This document shows positions 32,039-38,181 of a stretch of DNA of 38,181 nt, piece after piece; within the stretch, counting starts at the first letter, position 1, and every line of letters starts with the position of its first letter. The position numbers and the translations under genes were made by a program. Source of the stretch: Prevotella sp. (GTDB taxonomy: Bacteria; Bacteroidota; Bacteroidia; Bacteroidales; Bacteroidaceae); assembly GCA_017645645.1 (NCBI GenBank), contig JAGCOB010000002.1, positions 1 through 38,181 on the forward strand. Direction: 5' to 3'. Under the pieces are notes generated by a model. The model was not told where the DNA came from. It did no database searches and saw only the letters and a list, made by a program, of their open reading frames with translations.

Positions 32039-33289
32039 ATGAATTTGAGAGTACGCTTGGCAGTATTGAGCTTCTTGGAGTTTGCCGTATGGGGAGCATA
32101 TCTGACCTGTATGGGAATTTATCTGAGTAAGATCGGAATGGGAGGACATATCGGTCCTTTCTTTGCCATGCAAGGTGTCGTCTCTCTCTTTATGCCGGCA
32201 TTGATGGGGATTGTTGCTGACAGATGGATTCCCGCCCAGCGACTGTTAGGCTACTGTCATCTCCTCGCCGGTACATTTATGATACTTGCCGCATGGTATG
32301 GCTATCAACAAGGGAATCAGGTGGAATTCGGAGTCTTGTTCGGTCTCTATTCGTTGAGTATCGCCTTTTATATGCCAACGCTTGCCTTGTCGAACTCTGT
32401 AGCCTATTTTGCCTTGACAACTGCAGGCTTGGATGCCGTGAAGGCTTTTCCTCCCATCCGTGTGTTTGGTACGGTGGGCTTTATAGCTACGATGTGTATG
32501 GTTGACATCCTCGATTTCGAACAGAACCAGAACCAGTTTCTGATGAGTGGCCTCCTGAGTGTGCTCTTATTCCTCTATACCTTCACGTTACCCCGCTGTC
32601 CTGTCAGCAAGGGTGGGGAGAAGCGATCCTTTGTCGATGCCCTTGGTCTTCAGGCTTTCTCACTCTTTAAACAGAAGAAGATGGCGATATTCTTTATCTT
32701 TTCTGTGTTGTTGGGAGTCAGTCTTCAGATTACCAATGGTTTCGCGACTCCGTTTATCGACCATTTCAAGACAATGCTAGCGTATGCTGACTCCTTTGGT
32801 GTGAAATATCCGGTGGTTTTGTATTCTATCTCACAAATCAGTGAGACGTGTTGTATTCTGCTGATACCTTTCTTCATGAAACGTTACGGTATTAAGATAG
32901 TCATGCTAATAGCCATGTTCGCATGGGTATTCCGTTTCGGACTGTTGGGAATGGGAAACCCGGGCAATGGTGTATGGATGTTCGTGCTCTCCATGATTAT
33001 CTACGGTGTGGCTTTCGATTTCTTTTGTATCAGCGGCTCTTTGTTTGTCTACAAGGTGGCAGACAACAGTATCCGTTCCAGTGCACAGGGACTTTTCATG
33101 TTGATGGCAAATGGTATCGGTGCGACAGTCGGTTCTCTTGCTGCCCAAGCAGTAGTCACTGCCCATACGGCAGGAGATGGTCATATAGAATGGAGTAATT
33201 GCTGGTATATTTTTGCCGCCTATGCGTTGGTGGTAGGAATAGCCTTTGCAATAGTGTTCTGTCCTAAGAAAGAGGAGGCTATGGTATGA
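32039..33289 (+). CDS. nupG: MFS nucleoside:H+ symporter, NupG family
   Basis: A 416-residue transporter with 12 predicted membrane helices. The N-terminus RLAVLSFLEFAVWGAYL, the GIVADRWIPAQRLL loop between helices 2 and 3, YMPTLALSNSVAY and the FPPIRVFGTVGFI stretch are characteristic of the NupG/XapB nucleoside symporters (MFS NHS family). It should import nucleosides with protons. Its stop overlaps the rsmE start (ATGA at 33286-33289). Exact substrates are not visible. Confidence 0.87.
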   Translation: MNLRVRLAVLSFLEFAVWGAYLTCMGIYLSKIGMGGHIGPFFAMQGVVSLFMPALMGIVADRWIPAQRLLGYCHLLAGTFMILAAWYGYQQGNQVEFGVLFGLYSLSIAFYMPTLALSNSVAYFALTTAGLDAVKAFPPIRVFGTVGFIATMCMVDILDFEQNQNQFLMSGLLSVLLFLYTFTLPRCPVSKGGEKRSFVDALGLQAFSLFKQKKMAIFFIFSVLLGVSLQITNGFATPFIDHFKTMLAYADSFGVKYPVVLYSISQISETCCILLIPFFMKRYGIKIVMLIAMFAWVFRFGLLGMGNPGNGVWMFVLSMIIYGVAFDFFCISGSLFVYKVADNSIRSSAQGLFMLMANGIGATVGSLAAQAVVTAHTAGDGHIEWSNCWYIFAAYALVVGIAFAIVFCPKKEEAMV

Positions 33290-34005
33290 AGGAAACGAGA
33301 TATTTCTATGTTCCTGATGCGGTACATGTTCATGAGTTGCCAGCAGACGAGGCCTCACACGCAGTGAAGGTGCTTCGCCTGACTGCCGGTGATGAGATGA
33401 TACTGATGGACGGACAGGGAGTATTCTATCGTGCCGTAGTAACGGTGGCATCGAACCATCATTGTATGTATGACATACAAGAGACGATACCGCAGGAGCA
33501 TCCTTGGCAGGGACATATCCATCTTGCCATTGCACCCACGAAACTGACAGACCGAATAGAATGGATGGTGGAGAAAGCTGTGGAGATAGGAGTGGATGAA
33601 ATTTCTTTTCTGGATTGTAAGTTCTCTGAACGTAAGGTTATCAAAACCTCTCGCTTAGATAAGATCGTAGTTGCAGCTATGAAACAGAGTCGGAAGGCAT
33701 GGAAGACGGAACTCCACGAGATGATTCCTTTCAAGGACTTTATCGCTAAGGAAAGAGACGGATCCAAATATCTGGCTCATTGCTATGAGGAAGTGGAACG
33801 CACCAGTCTGTTTGATGAACTGCGTAAGCACCGCCCCGAAGAACATACGACCATCCTGATAGGTCCTGAAGGTGATTTCTCTATCGATGAGGTGAAGGAG
33901 GCAGTTAAACGAGGTTATCAGTCTGTTCATCTCGGTACCTCCAGATTGAGAACAGAGACGGCAGGCTTGTCTGCCGTAATGATGGCACAGTTAAGTAAAT
34001 ATTAG
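33286..34005 (+). CDS. rsmE: 16S rRNA (uracil(1498)-N3)-methyltransferase
   Basis: A 239-residue SPOUT methyltransferase for m3U1498 of 16S rRNA. The N-terminal PUA-like part includes ADEASHAVKVLRLTAGDE, and the C-terminal knot carries IGPEGDFSIDEV and LGTSRLRTETAGLSAV, the SAM-binding signature (usual form LGxRILRxETA). Length agrees with the family (about 240). It overlaps nupG by 4 bp and ends 3 bp before the ABC ATPase gene, so it is in the middle of a compact operon. Confidence 0.94.
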   Translation: MKETRYFYVPDAVHVHELPADEASHAVKVLRLTAGDEMILMDGQGVFYRAVVTVASNHHCMYDIQETIPQEHPWQGHIHLAIAPTKLTDRIEWMVEKAVEIGVDEISFLDCKFSERKVIKTSRLDKIVVAAMKQSRKAWKTELHEMIPFKDFIAKERDGSKYLAHCYEEVERTSLFDELRKHRPEEHTTILIGPEGDFSIDEVKEAVKRGYQSVHLGTSRLRTETAGLSAVMMAQLSKY

Positions 34006-34008
34006 CAT

Positions 34009-34653
34009 ATGAAGACGATATCTTTACATCAAGTAGTACCGCAGGTCTTTGCAGAGCGTGAGGACTGGTCATCTGATGTGTGGAACACAGAGGTAGACTT
34101 CACCAAAGGTTTCACCTATCTGGTGGAGGCGGAGAGTGGTATGGGCAAGAGTACGTTCTGCAGTTATCTGCTCGGCTACCGGCATGACTATACCGGACAG
34201 TTGCTCTTTGATCAGGATGATGTCCGTAACTATAAGATATCCGAATGGGTGGAGGTGCGTCAGCAATATATTGGTATGCTCTTTCAGGAGATGCGGCTCT
34301 TCCCTGAGTTGACGGCATTGGAGAATGTGCTGATTAAAAACCGTCTGATGGATCATATTGACAAGACAACAGTCGAGGACTGGTTTGAGCGACTGGGCAT
34401 CTCCGATAAGTTGCATTCCAAGGCAGGTCTCTTGTCTCAGGGACAGCAACAGCGTGTCGCCCTGATACGTTCTCTTGTTCAGCCTTTCGATTTCCTGGTG
34501 GTAGACGAGCCGATATCCCATTTGGATGACATGAACGCTCAGTTGATGGCAGACTTGATACAGCAAGTAAGGGAAAAGGCACAGTGTGGCGTCATCGTTA
34601 CGAGCATCGGTAAGCACTTACCTTTGAACTATGATTATACATTGAAATTATAA
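34009..34653 (+). CDS. orphan ABC-type ATPase with degenerate motifs
   Basis: A 214-residue ABC ATP-binding protein of LolD/FtsE-like size. The P-loop reads AESGMGKST (41-49), with Ala in place of the first Gly. The Q-loop is Q93 (MLFQEMRLFPELTALENV), the signature LSQGQ is at 142-146 and Walker B is FLVVDEP (162-168). The H-loop position reads VTSI (197-200), with Ser instead of the expected His. No permease gene is adjacent; neighbours are rsmE and paaK. It could serve a distant membrane partner (for example the DUF5687 protein at 18710) or act without a transporter; both are speculation. Confidence 0.82.
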   Translation: MKTISLHQVVPQVFAEREDWSSDVWNTEVDFTKGFTYLVEAESGMGKSTFCSYLLGYRHDYTGQLLFDQDDVRNYKISEWVEVRQQYIGMLFQEMRLFPELTALENVLIKNRLMDHIDKTTVEDWFERLGISDKLHSKAGLLSQGQQQRVALIRSLVQPFDFLVVDEPISHLDDMNAQLMADLIQQVREKAQCGVIVTSIGKHLPLNYDYTLKL

Positions 34654-34669
34654 ATTAAAACTAAAAGAT

Positions 34670-35977
34670 ATGAACAATCAGTATTGGCAACCGGAACTGG
34701 AGACAATGCCCCGTGAGGAACTGGAGGCATTGCAAGTGAAGAAACTTCGTAAGTCTATCGAGATCAGTCTGAAGTCTCCCTTCTACAAGAAACGCTTGGG
34801 CGACTTGGGTATTACACCTGACAGTATTCAGACTGTCGCCGATATCCGTAAACTTCCGTTTACAACGAAACAGGATCTGCGTGACAACTATCCCTTTGGA
34901 TTAGTGGGCGGCGATTTAAAGGATGCCATCCGTATCCATTCTACCAGTGGTACAACAGGTCATCCTACCGTTGTGACCTATTCCCGTCATGATATCGACT
35001 CTTGGGCAAACATGATTGCCCGTGACATGTATATGGTAGGATGTCGTGACACAGATGTCTTCCAGAACTCTTCCGGTTATGGTATGTTTACCGGTGGACT
35101 GGGATTCCAGTATGGTGCAGAGAAATTGGGGGCAACGACTGTTCCTGCCGCAGCAGGTAACTCCAAGCGTCAGATTATGTTTATCAGGGATTTCGGAACA
35201 ACTTGTCTGCATGCGATTCCTTCTTATGCTATCCGTTTGGCAGAGGTATTCCAGGATGAGGGCGTAGACCCCCGTTCTACTAATCTTCGTACGCTTTTCA
35301 TCGGTGCGGAGCCTCATACAGAGGAACAGCGTCAGCGCATCGAGCGTCTGCTGGGTGTCAAGGCCTATAACTCATTCGGTATGACGGAAATGAACGGTCC
35401 CGGTGTCGCCTTCGAGTGTATGGAACAGAACGGTATGCACCTCTGGGAGGACAACTATATCCTGGAGATTGTGGATCCTGACACGCTGGAACCTGTTCCT
35501 GACGGAGAGATGGGTGAGATGGTTCTTACGACCCTTGACCGTACGATGATGCCTATCCTACGTTACCGTACGCGTGACTTGACGCGTGTGATTCCTGGTG
35601 AGTGTCCTTGCGGACGTACACATCGCCGTATCGACCGTATCAAGGGACGTACCGACGATATGTTTATCATCAAGGGTGTCAACGTGTTCCCGATGCAGGT
35701 AGAGAAGATTCTCGTGCAGTATCCTGGTCTGGGCAGCAATTATCTCATTACGCTTGATACGGAGGACGACAATGACATCATGACCGTAGAGGTGGAACTT
35801 GACGGTCTGACGACTGATGTATACCCAGAGTTGCAGAAGATGACGAAGGATATCCAGCGCGCTTTGAAGGATGAGATCCTACTGACTCCGAGAGTGAAAC
35901 TGGTGAAGAAGGGCTCTCTGCCTGTCAGCGAGGGTAAGGCTGTCAGAGTGAAGGACCTCCGTGAAGGACGCGGTTAA
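34670..35977 (+). CDS. paaK: phenylacetate-CoA ligase
   Basis: A 435-residue adenylate-forming enzyme that activates phenylacetate or a related aryl acid with ATP and CoA. The ATP-binding P-loop motif is HSTSGTTGHPT (near residue 88). Other adenylation motifs follow: YNSFGMTEMNGPG (near 235), LRYRTRDLTRV, and the hinge region RIDRIKGRTDDMFIIKGVNVFP. The end carries the conserved Lys in SEGKAVRVKDLR. Length is typical for PaaK (about 435). No other phenylacetate catabolic genes are near; in gut Bacteroidales such ligases are often linked to indole- or phenylacetate metabolism, so the in vivo substrate is open. Confidence 0.93.
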   Translation: MNNQYWQPELETMPREELEALQVKKLRKSIEISLKSPFYKKRLGDLGITPDSIQTVADIRKLPFTTKQDLRDNYPFGLVGGDLKDAIRIHSTSGTTGHPTVVTYSRHDIDSWANMIARDMYMVGCRDTDVFQNSSGYGMFTGGLGFQYGAEKLGATTVPAAAGNSKRQIMFIRDFGTTCLHAIPSYAIRLAEVFQDEGVDPRSTNLRTLFIGAEPHTEEQRQRIERLLGVKAYNSFGMTEMNGPGVAFECMEQNGMHLWEDNYILEIVDPDTLEPVPDGEMGEMVLTTLDRTMMPILRYRTRDLTRVIPGECPCGRTHRRIDRIKGRTDDMFIIKGVNVFPMQVEKILVQYPGLGSNYLITLDTEDDNDIMTVEVELDGLTTDVYPELQKMTKDIQRALKDEILLTPRVKLVKKGSLPVSEGKAVRVKDLREGRG

Positions 35978-35992
35978 TTATATATAAGGTAT

Positions 35993-36556
35993 ATGAGGAA
36001 ACTATTGATGATTGGCATCCTGTTGTCTCTGTTGTGTTCTCCTTGTGAGGCACAACGGAAGATGCGGGATGTCTTCCTCCAGATGCCCGACAGTCTGTTG
36101 CCGTATCTGACTGAAAACAACCGACTGGACTTCCTCGACTTCATGGACTCCGGGATGAAAGCTGAGGTACATAATGAACTAGGGGGTAGGAGTGAGATGT
36201 TGTCATTGAGTGACGAGATGCTTACCCTGCAGGTCAGTCACGCTATGAAGGTCGTGATGCGACTGGTACCTGTTGCCGAAGCGGTAGACAGTTGTCAACA
36301 GGTTATCTGTATGATAACAACCTATGGCACAGAGGCACCGGAGAGTAAGATAGAGGTATATTCCGTTCAATGGAATCCCATTGATGTCTCTACTCATCTA
36401 ACGCTTCCTGACGGTCCTTACACCGCTGAATTCAAGGAAGCCCCACAACCTTCTGTCGGACTATCATTACGGCAAGCCAATATGTTGGATCCTATAGCCA
36501 ATGAAGAACAAAAAAAAGAACAATCTTGGTTAAAATACATTGAATGGAAGCCCTAA
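35993..36556 (+). CDS. DUF3256 family secreted protein
   Basis: A 187-residue protein with a signal peptide (MRKLLMIGILLSLLCSPCEAQ) and the segments RDVFLQMPDSLLPYLTENNRLDFLDFMDSGM and LSDEMLTLQVSHAMKVVMRLVP that I recognise as DUF3256, a Bacteroidales family without known function. It begins 15 bp after paaK and is the last gene of the ileS-to-DUF3256 run. No terminator is obvious in the 45 bp after its stop before the next promoter. Periplasmic location is inferred from the signal peptide. Confidence 0.8.
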   Translation: MRKLLMIGILLSLLCSPCEAQRKMRDVFLQMPDSLLPYLTENNRLDFLDFMDSGMKAEVHNELGGRSEMLSLSDEMLTLQVSHAMKVVMRLVPVAEAVDSCQQVICMITTYGTEAPESKIEVYSVQWNPIDVSTHLTLPDGPYTAEFKEAPQPSVGLSLRQANMLDPIANEEQKKEQSWLKYIEWKP

Positions 36557-36601
36557 CTATTTAAAATGCGTTAAATTACGTATTAAATGTTAGAACAACA
36601 C

Positions 36602-36632
36602 TTGTAAAAGAAAAATAATATTCCTATATTTG
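36602..36632 (+). promoter_or_regulatory. Bacteroidota-type promoter for a short RNA
   Basis: TTG at 36602-36604 and TATATTTG at 36625-36632 are separated by 20 bp. No ORF starts downstream on the plus strand before the terminator at 36677-36706. Confidence 0.72.
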
Positions 36633-36638
36633 CAATGT

Positions 36639-36706
36639 GTTTTTCATGGTATTAGATTATTAAGGTTAATGAAAGATTGATTGTCGTGAGACAATCAATT
36701 TTTTTT
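36639..36706 (+). ncRNA. predicted small RNA of about 70 nt
   Basis: A well-formed promoter (36602-36632) is followed about 45 bp later by a strong intrinsic terminator, so the predicted transcript is about 65-70 nt; its 5' end is estimated 6-7 bp after the -7 box. The unstructured 5' part contains GTGTTTTTCATGGTATTAG and then AAGGTTAATGAAAG, a sequence style I recall being repeated in Bacteroides genomes before short hairpins. No ORF of useful length fits. It is encoded between DUF3256 and the convergent hypothetical gene, whose last codons it overlaps in antisense. Confidence 0.6.
36677..36706 (+). terminator. strong intrinsic terminator of the predicted sRNA
   Basis: A 9-bp perfect stem, TTGATTGTC (36677-36685) with GACAATCAA (36690-36698), has a GTGA loop and is followed by eight T residues (36699-36706). 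Confidence 0.88.
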
Positions 36707-37135
36707 GTGTGAAACAAAATAATCCACAATCCAGTCCCAAATGGTTTCCGCTTCCTTTTCTATATCACAATCTATCCTATAACGTCCTGTCTTTGTATAT
36801 ATCAAGAATGAAGGTTCGGGATCCACACAGTCATAGTAGTCGTGCTGTGTACTTCCAACGTCTATGTCATCATTGTCTGTCATGATTTTACTAGAATCTG
36901 CATAAAACGTCCGAGTGGATACACTTCCTGCAAATCCGTCTTTGTCTTCAACACGTACTATATCGTCAAGATTAATTCTGACTATTTCATACTTTTTCCC
37001 ATTTCGAGGACGTGTACTCCCATACCCAGCATAAACGAGGTCATGGGTAATCAAACACTTCTCCTTTAAAAACAATTTGCTCATCAAAGTAACAGCATCG
37101 GGAGTGCCTAATTCCTTAGTAAGAACTTCTTCCAT
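36695..37135 (-). CDS. hypothetical protein
   Basis: A 146-residue protein without a signal peptide or membrane helix, acidic, with alternating beta-like segments (YEIVRINLDDIVRVEDKDG, STRTFYADSSKI, PSFLIYTKTGRYRIDCDI) and a helical end (EAETIWDWIVDYFVSHKKN). The pattern is reminiscent of small PH-like beta folds, but I do not recognise a family. ATG 37135 lies 38 bp after the TonB-like gene, so the two may be co-transcribed. Its stop codon and last few codons lie inside the terminator of the plus-strand sRNA. Confidence 0.65.
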   Translation of the reverse strand: MEEVLTKELGTPDAVTLMSKLFLKEKCLITHDLVYAGYGSTRPRNGKKYEIVRINLDDIVRVEDKDGFAGSVSTRTFYADSSKIMTDNDDIDVGSTQHDYYDCVDPEPSFLIYTKTGRYRIDCDIEKEAETIWDWIVDYFVSHKKN

Positions 37136-37173
37136 ATTATTTCATATCGAAAACAACGACTTATCAGATTACC

Positions 37174-38007
37174 TTAATTGAAAACGATAGGACAGGTGTA
37201 TCTGTAACGTACTACCTCTCCTGTGTTTCTTGCAGGATTCCATGCAGGCATCACTTTGACCAATCGGATGGCCTCGGCTTCAAATTCCGCTTTAAACTCA
37301 GGGGCCTGGTTGCGAGAAATCTTTATGTCCGAAAGACTTCCGTCTATTTCAATAATGAATGTAACGATAACGACTACCCTTCCAGTGACTCCTTTCTCCT
37401 TGGCTTTCGCTGGGTACTTTATGTTGGTCTTTATCCAAGAAATGAGGGCTGCATCTCCACCAGGAAAGAAAGGACGGGTGTCTACAATTCCATCATACAC
37501 TTTACCGCTTGCTTTTGACTCACGGACCTTTTTATCCCATTTTTCTGCCCCTTCTCTTGCTTTTTTGACTTTCGTTTCCCTATCCATCACACTCATAATG
37601 GTTTCTTCTTTATAGCGGACGGCTTTACCATTCTTTGTGGCAGGAGTCCATGCCGGCATCGTTGTCAATATGCGCATGACCTCCTTCTTGACAGAAGGCG
37701 GGACAGGTCTTTCTTCAACCCCTTTCGATGTTATGCGTTCAAGCCCCTTTATTTCAATATTGGAGAGCTTCCCGTTCTTTTCTACTACAAATGCAATATC
37801 CATTTCCACTTTTTCCGGAGCACCAGCAGGTCTGCGATAGTGGTCAATAATATAATCCACTACACCCCCCTTTTTCCCATTAAAAAGGGGCGATTTATCA
37901 ACGTTTGAGGTGTAAATCATGTCATCTTGTGCCTGTACAGGACTCTGGATAGCACACATCATAAAGATAACTAACAGGCCTGTCAATCTGAATACTAACG
38001 TTTTCAT
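37174..38007 (-). CDS. secreted protein with two TonB C-terminal-like domains
   Basis: A 277-residue protein with a cleavable-looking signal peptide (LVIFMMCAIQSPVQAQ). The last 95 residues match the TonB C-terminal domain: WIKTNIKYPAKAKEKGVTGRV, then a VVIVTFIIEIDGSLSDIKISRN strand pair and AIRLVKVMPAWNPARN. A weaker second copy occupies about residues 45-140 (VEMDIAFVVEKNGKLSNIEI...VMRILTTMPAWTPATKNGKAV). The usual TonB membrane anchor and Pro-rich spacer are missing, so it is unlikely to be an ordinary ExbB/D-coupled energiser. It may be a periplasmic binding protein for peptidoglycan or receptors; this is inference. Confidence 0.78.
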   Translation of the reverse strand: MKTLVFRLTGLLVIFMMCAIQSPVQAQDDMIYTSNVDKSPLFNGKKGGVVDYIIDHYRRPAGAPEKVEMDIAFVVEKNGKLSNIEIKGLERITSKGVEERPVPPSVKKEVMRILTTMPAWTPATKNGKAVRYKEETIMSVMDRETKVKKAREGAEKWDKKVRESKASGKVYDGIVDTRPFFPGGDAALISWIKTNIKYPAKAKEKGVTGRVVVIVTFIIEIDGSLSDIKISRNQAPEFKAEFEAEAIRLVKVMPAWNPARNTGEVVRYRYTCPIVFN

Positions 38008-38047
38008 AATTTGAATGCTATTGATGTTATAATTATTCTTATGTCTT

Positions 38048-38181
38048 TTCCTGATTTTGGTTGACAGTTTTTTGCTTATTTCCTGATGTGGTTGACAGTC
38101 GTTTTACTGGACAAGTTGACAATCTTCCTGACATCGTTGACAGTATTCCTGGTTTCTTTGACATTTTCCTGAAAGTGTTGA
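38048..38181. repeat. degenerate tandem repeat, unit about 20-21 bp, cut by the right edge
   Basis: Six related units are visible. The consensus is TTCCTGA, four free bases, then GTTGACAGT. Cores (GTTGACA or variant) start at 38060, 38091, 38115, 38136, 38157 and 38177, so spacings are 31, 24, 21, 21 and 20 bp. The array gets more regular toward the edge and probably continues beyond it. Confidence 0.8.
38076..38180 (-). CDS. possible 3' end of a coiled-coil gene entering from the right edge
   Basis: On the minus strand the repeat reads as 34 residues ending in TTVNHIRK and a TAA stop at 38076-38078, with a heptad pattern around T-V-N-x-hydrophobic-R-K. This would make the gene the operon predecessor of the TonB-like protein, 68 bp away. 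The last unit spacing (20 bp) breaks the heptad frame, and another minus frame is also open, so coding is uncertain. Confidence 0.3.
   Translation of the reverse strand, partial: QHFQENVKETRNTVNDVRKIVNLSSKTTVNHIRK

Noticed and set aside
38039-38179. Alternative minus-strand frame across the right-edge repeat (46 codons)
   Set aside because: Open, but composition (repeated LSTMSG-like strings) looks less natural than the heptad frame; kept only as a possibility.
38048-38181. CRISPR array at the right edge
   Set aside because: Units are only 20-21 bp apart with 4-bp variable parts, far too short for repeat-spacer structure, and spacing is uneven.
1-38181. tRNA or rRNA genes, IS elements, prophage
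   Set aside because: I saw no cloverleaf-like segment, rRNA sequence, transposase, integrase or terminal inverted repeats while reading; short tRNA-like structures could still be missed without a covariance search.

Overview
This window looks like a chromosomal segment of a Prevotellaceae-type Bacteroidales genome. The evidence is threefold. Promoters have the Bacteroidota form (TTTG, then 19-20 bp, then TAnnTTTG) without Shine-Dalgarno-like leaders. Families typical of the phylum are present (DUF4296, DUF4491, DUF5687, DUF3256, a DksA-like gene between ileS and lspA, LolA next to FtsK). Two large secreted proteins end in dockerin-like Ca-loop modules of the kind common in Prevotella. Most of the window is housekeeping; no phage, IS, CRISPR array or tRNA/rRNA gene was recognised.

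Layout: 1-232 holds the 3' end of an unknown gene with an in-frame stop. trmN6 (352-1011, +) converges on the minus operon kdsB-nudC-GH25 lysozyme (3935 to 1002). A MORN-repeat protein, a YhcH-family protein and a glycogen branching enzyme follow on the plus strand, closed by a strong terminator at 7815. dapA follows, then a four-gene partner-switching cluster (8902-12639: TPR/SpoIIE-type phosphatase, RsbW-like kinase, STAS antagonist, membrane HATPase protein). Two tandem paralogous dockerin-module proteins (12697-17525) come next, then a 400-bp gene-free, hairpin-rich gap.

From 23284 leftward the minus operon ftsK-lolA-DUF5687-DUF4491-rlmH runs to a terminator at 17862-17888. Divergent from it are a 3'-5' exonuclease, rlmI and tilS. 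A separate promoter starts ileS, followed by a tightly packed set: dksA-like, lspA, DUF4296 lipoprotein, an overprinted 74-aa gene, a nucleoside MFS transporter, rsmE, an orphan ABC ATPase, paaK and DUF3256. After this a promoter and terminator about 70 bp apart predict a small RNA. The right end has a minus-strand hypothetical gene, a secreted protein with two TonB-C-like domains and a degenerate 20-21 bp tandem repeat cut by the window edge.

The most interesting items are the predicted sRNA at 36602-36706, the partner-switching cluster with a histidine-kinase-like protein lacking an H-box, the 179-nt gene overprint at 31802-31980, the Lys/Ala-rich tail on the branching enzyme, the cysteine-free DksA-like protein and the right-edge repeat. 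I did not find one clear, wholly new system; the partner-switching cluster and the sRNA come closest.
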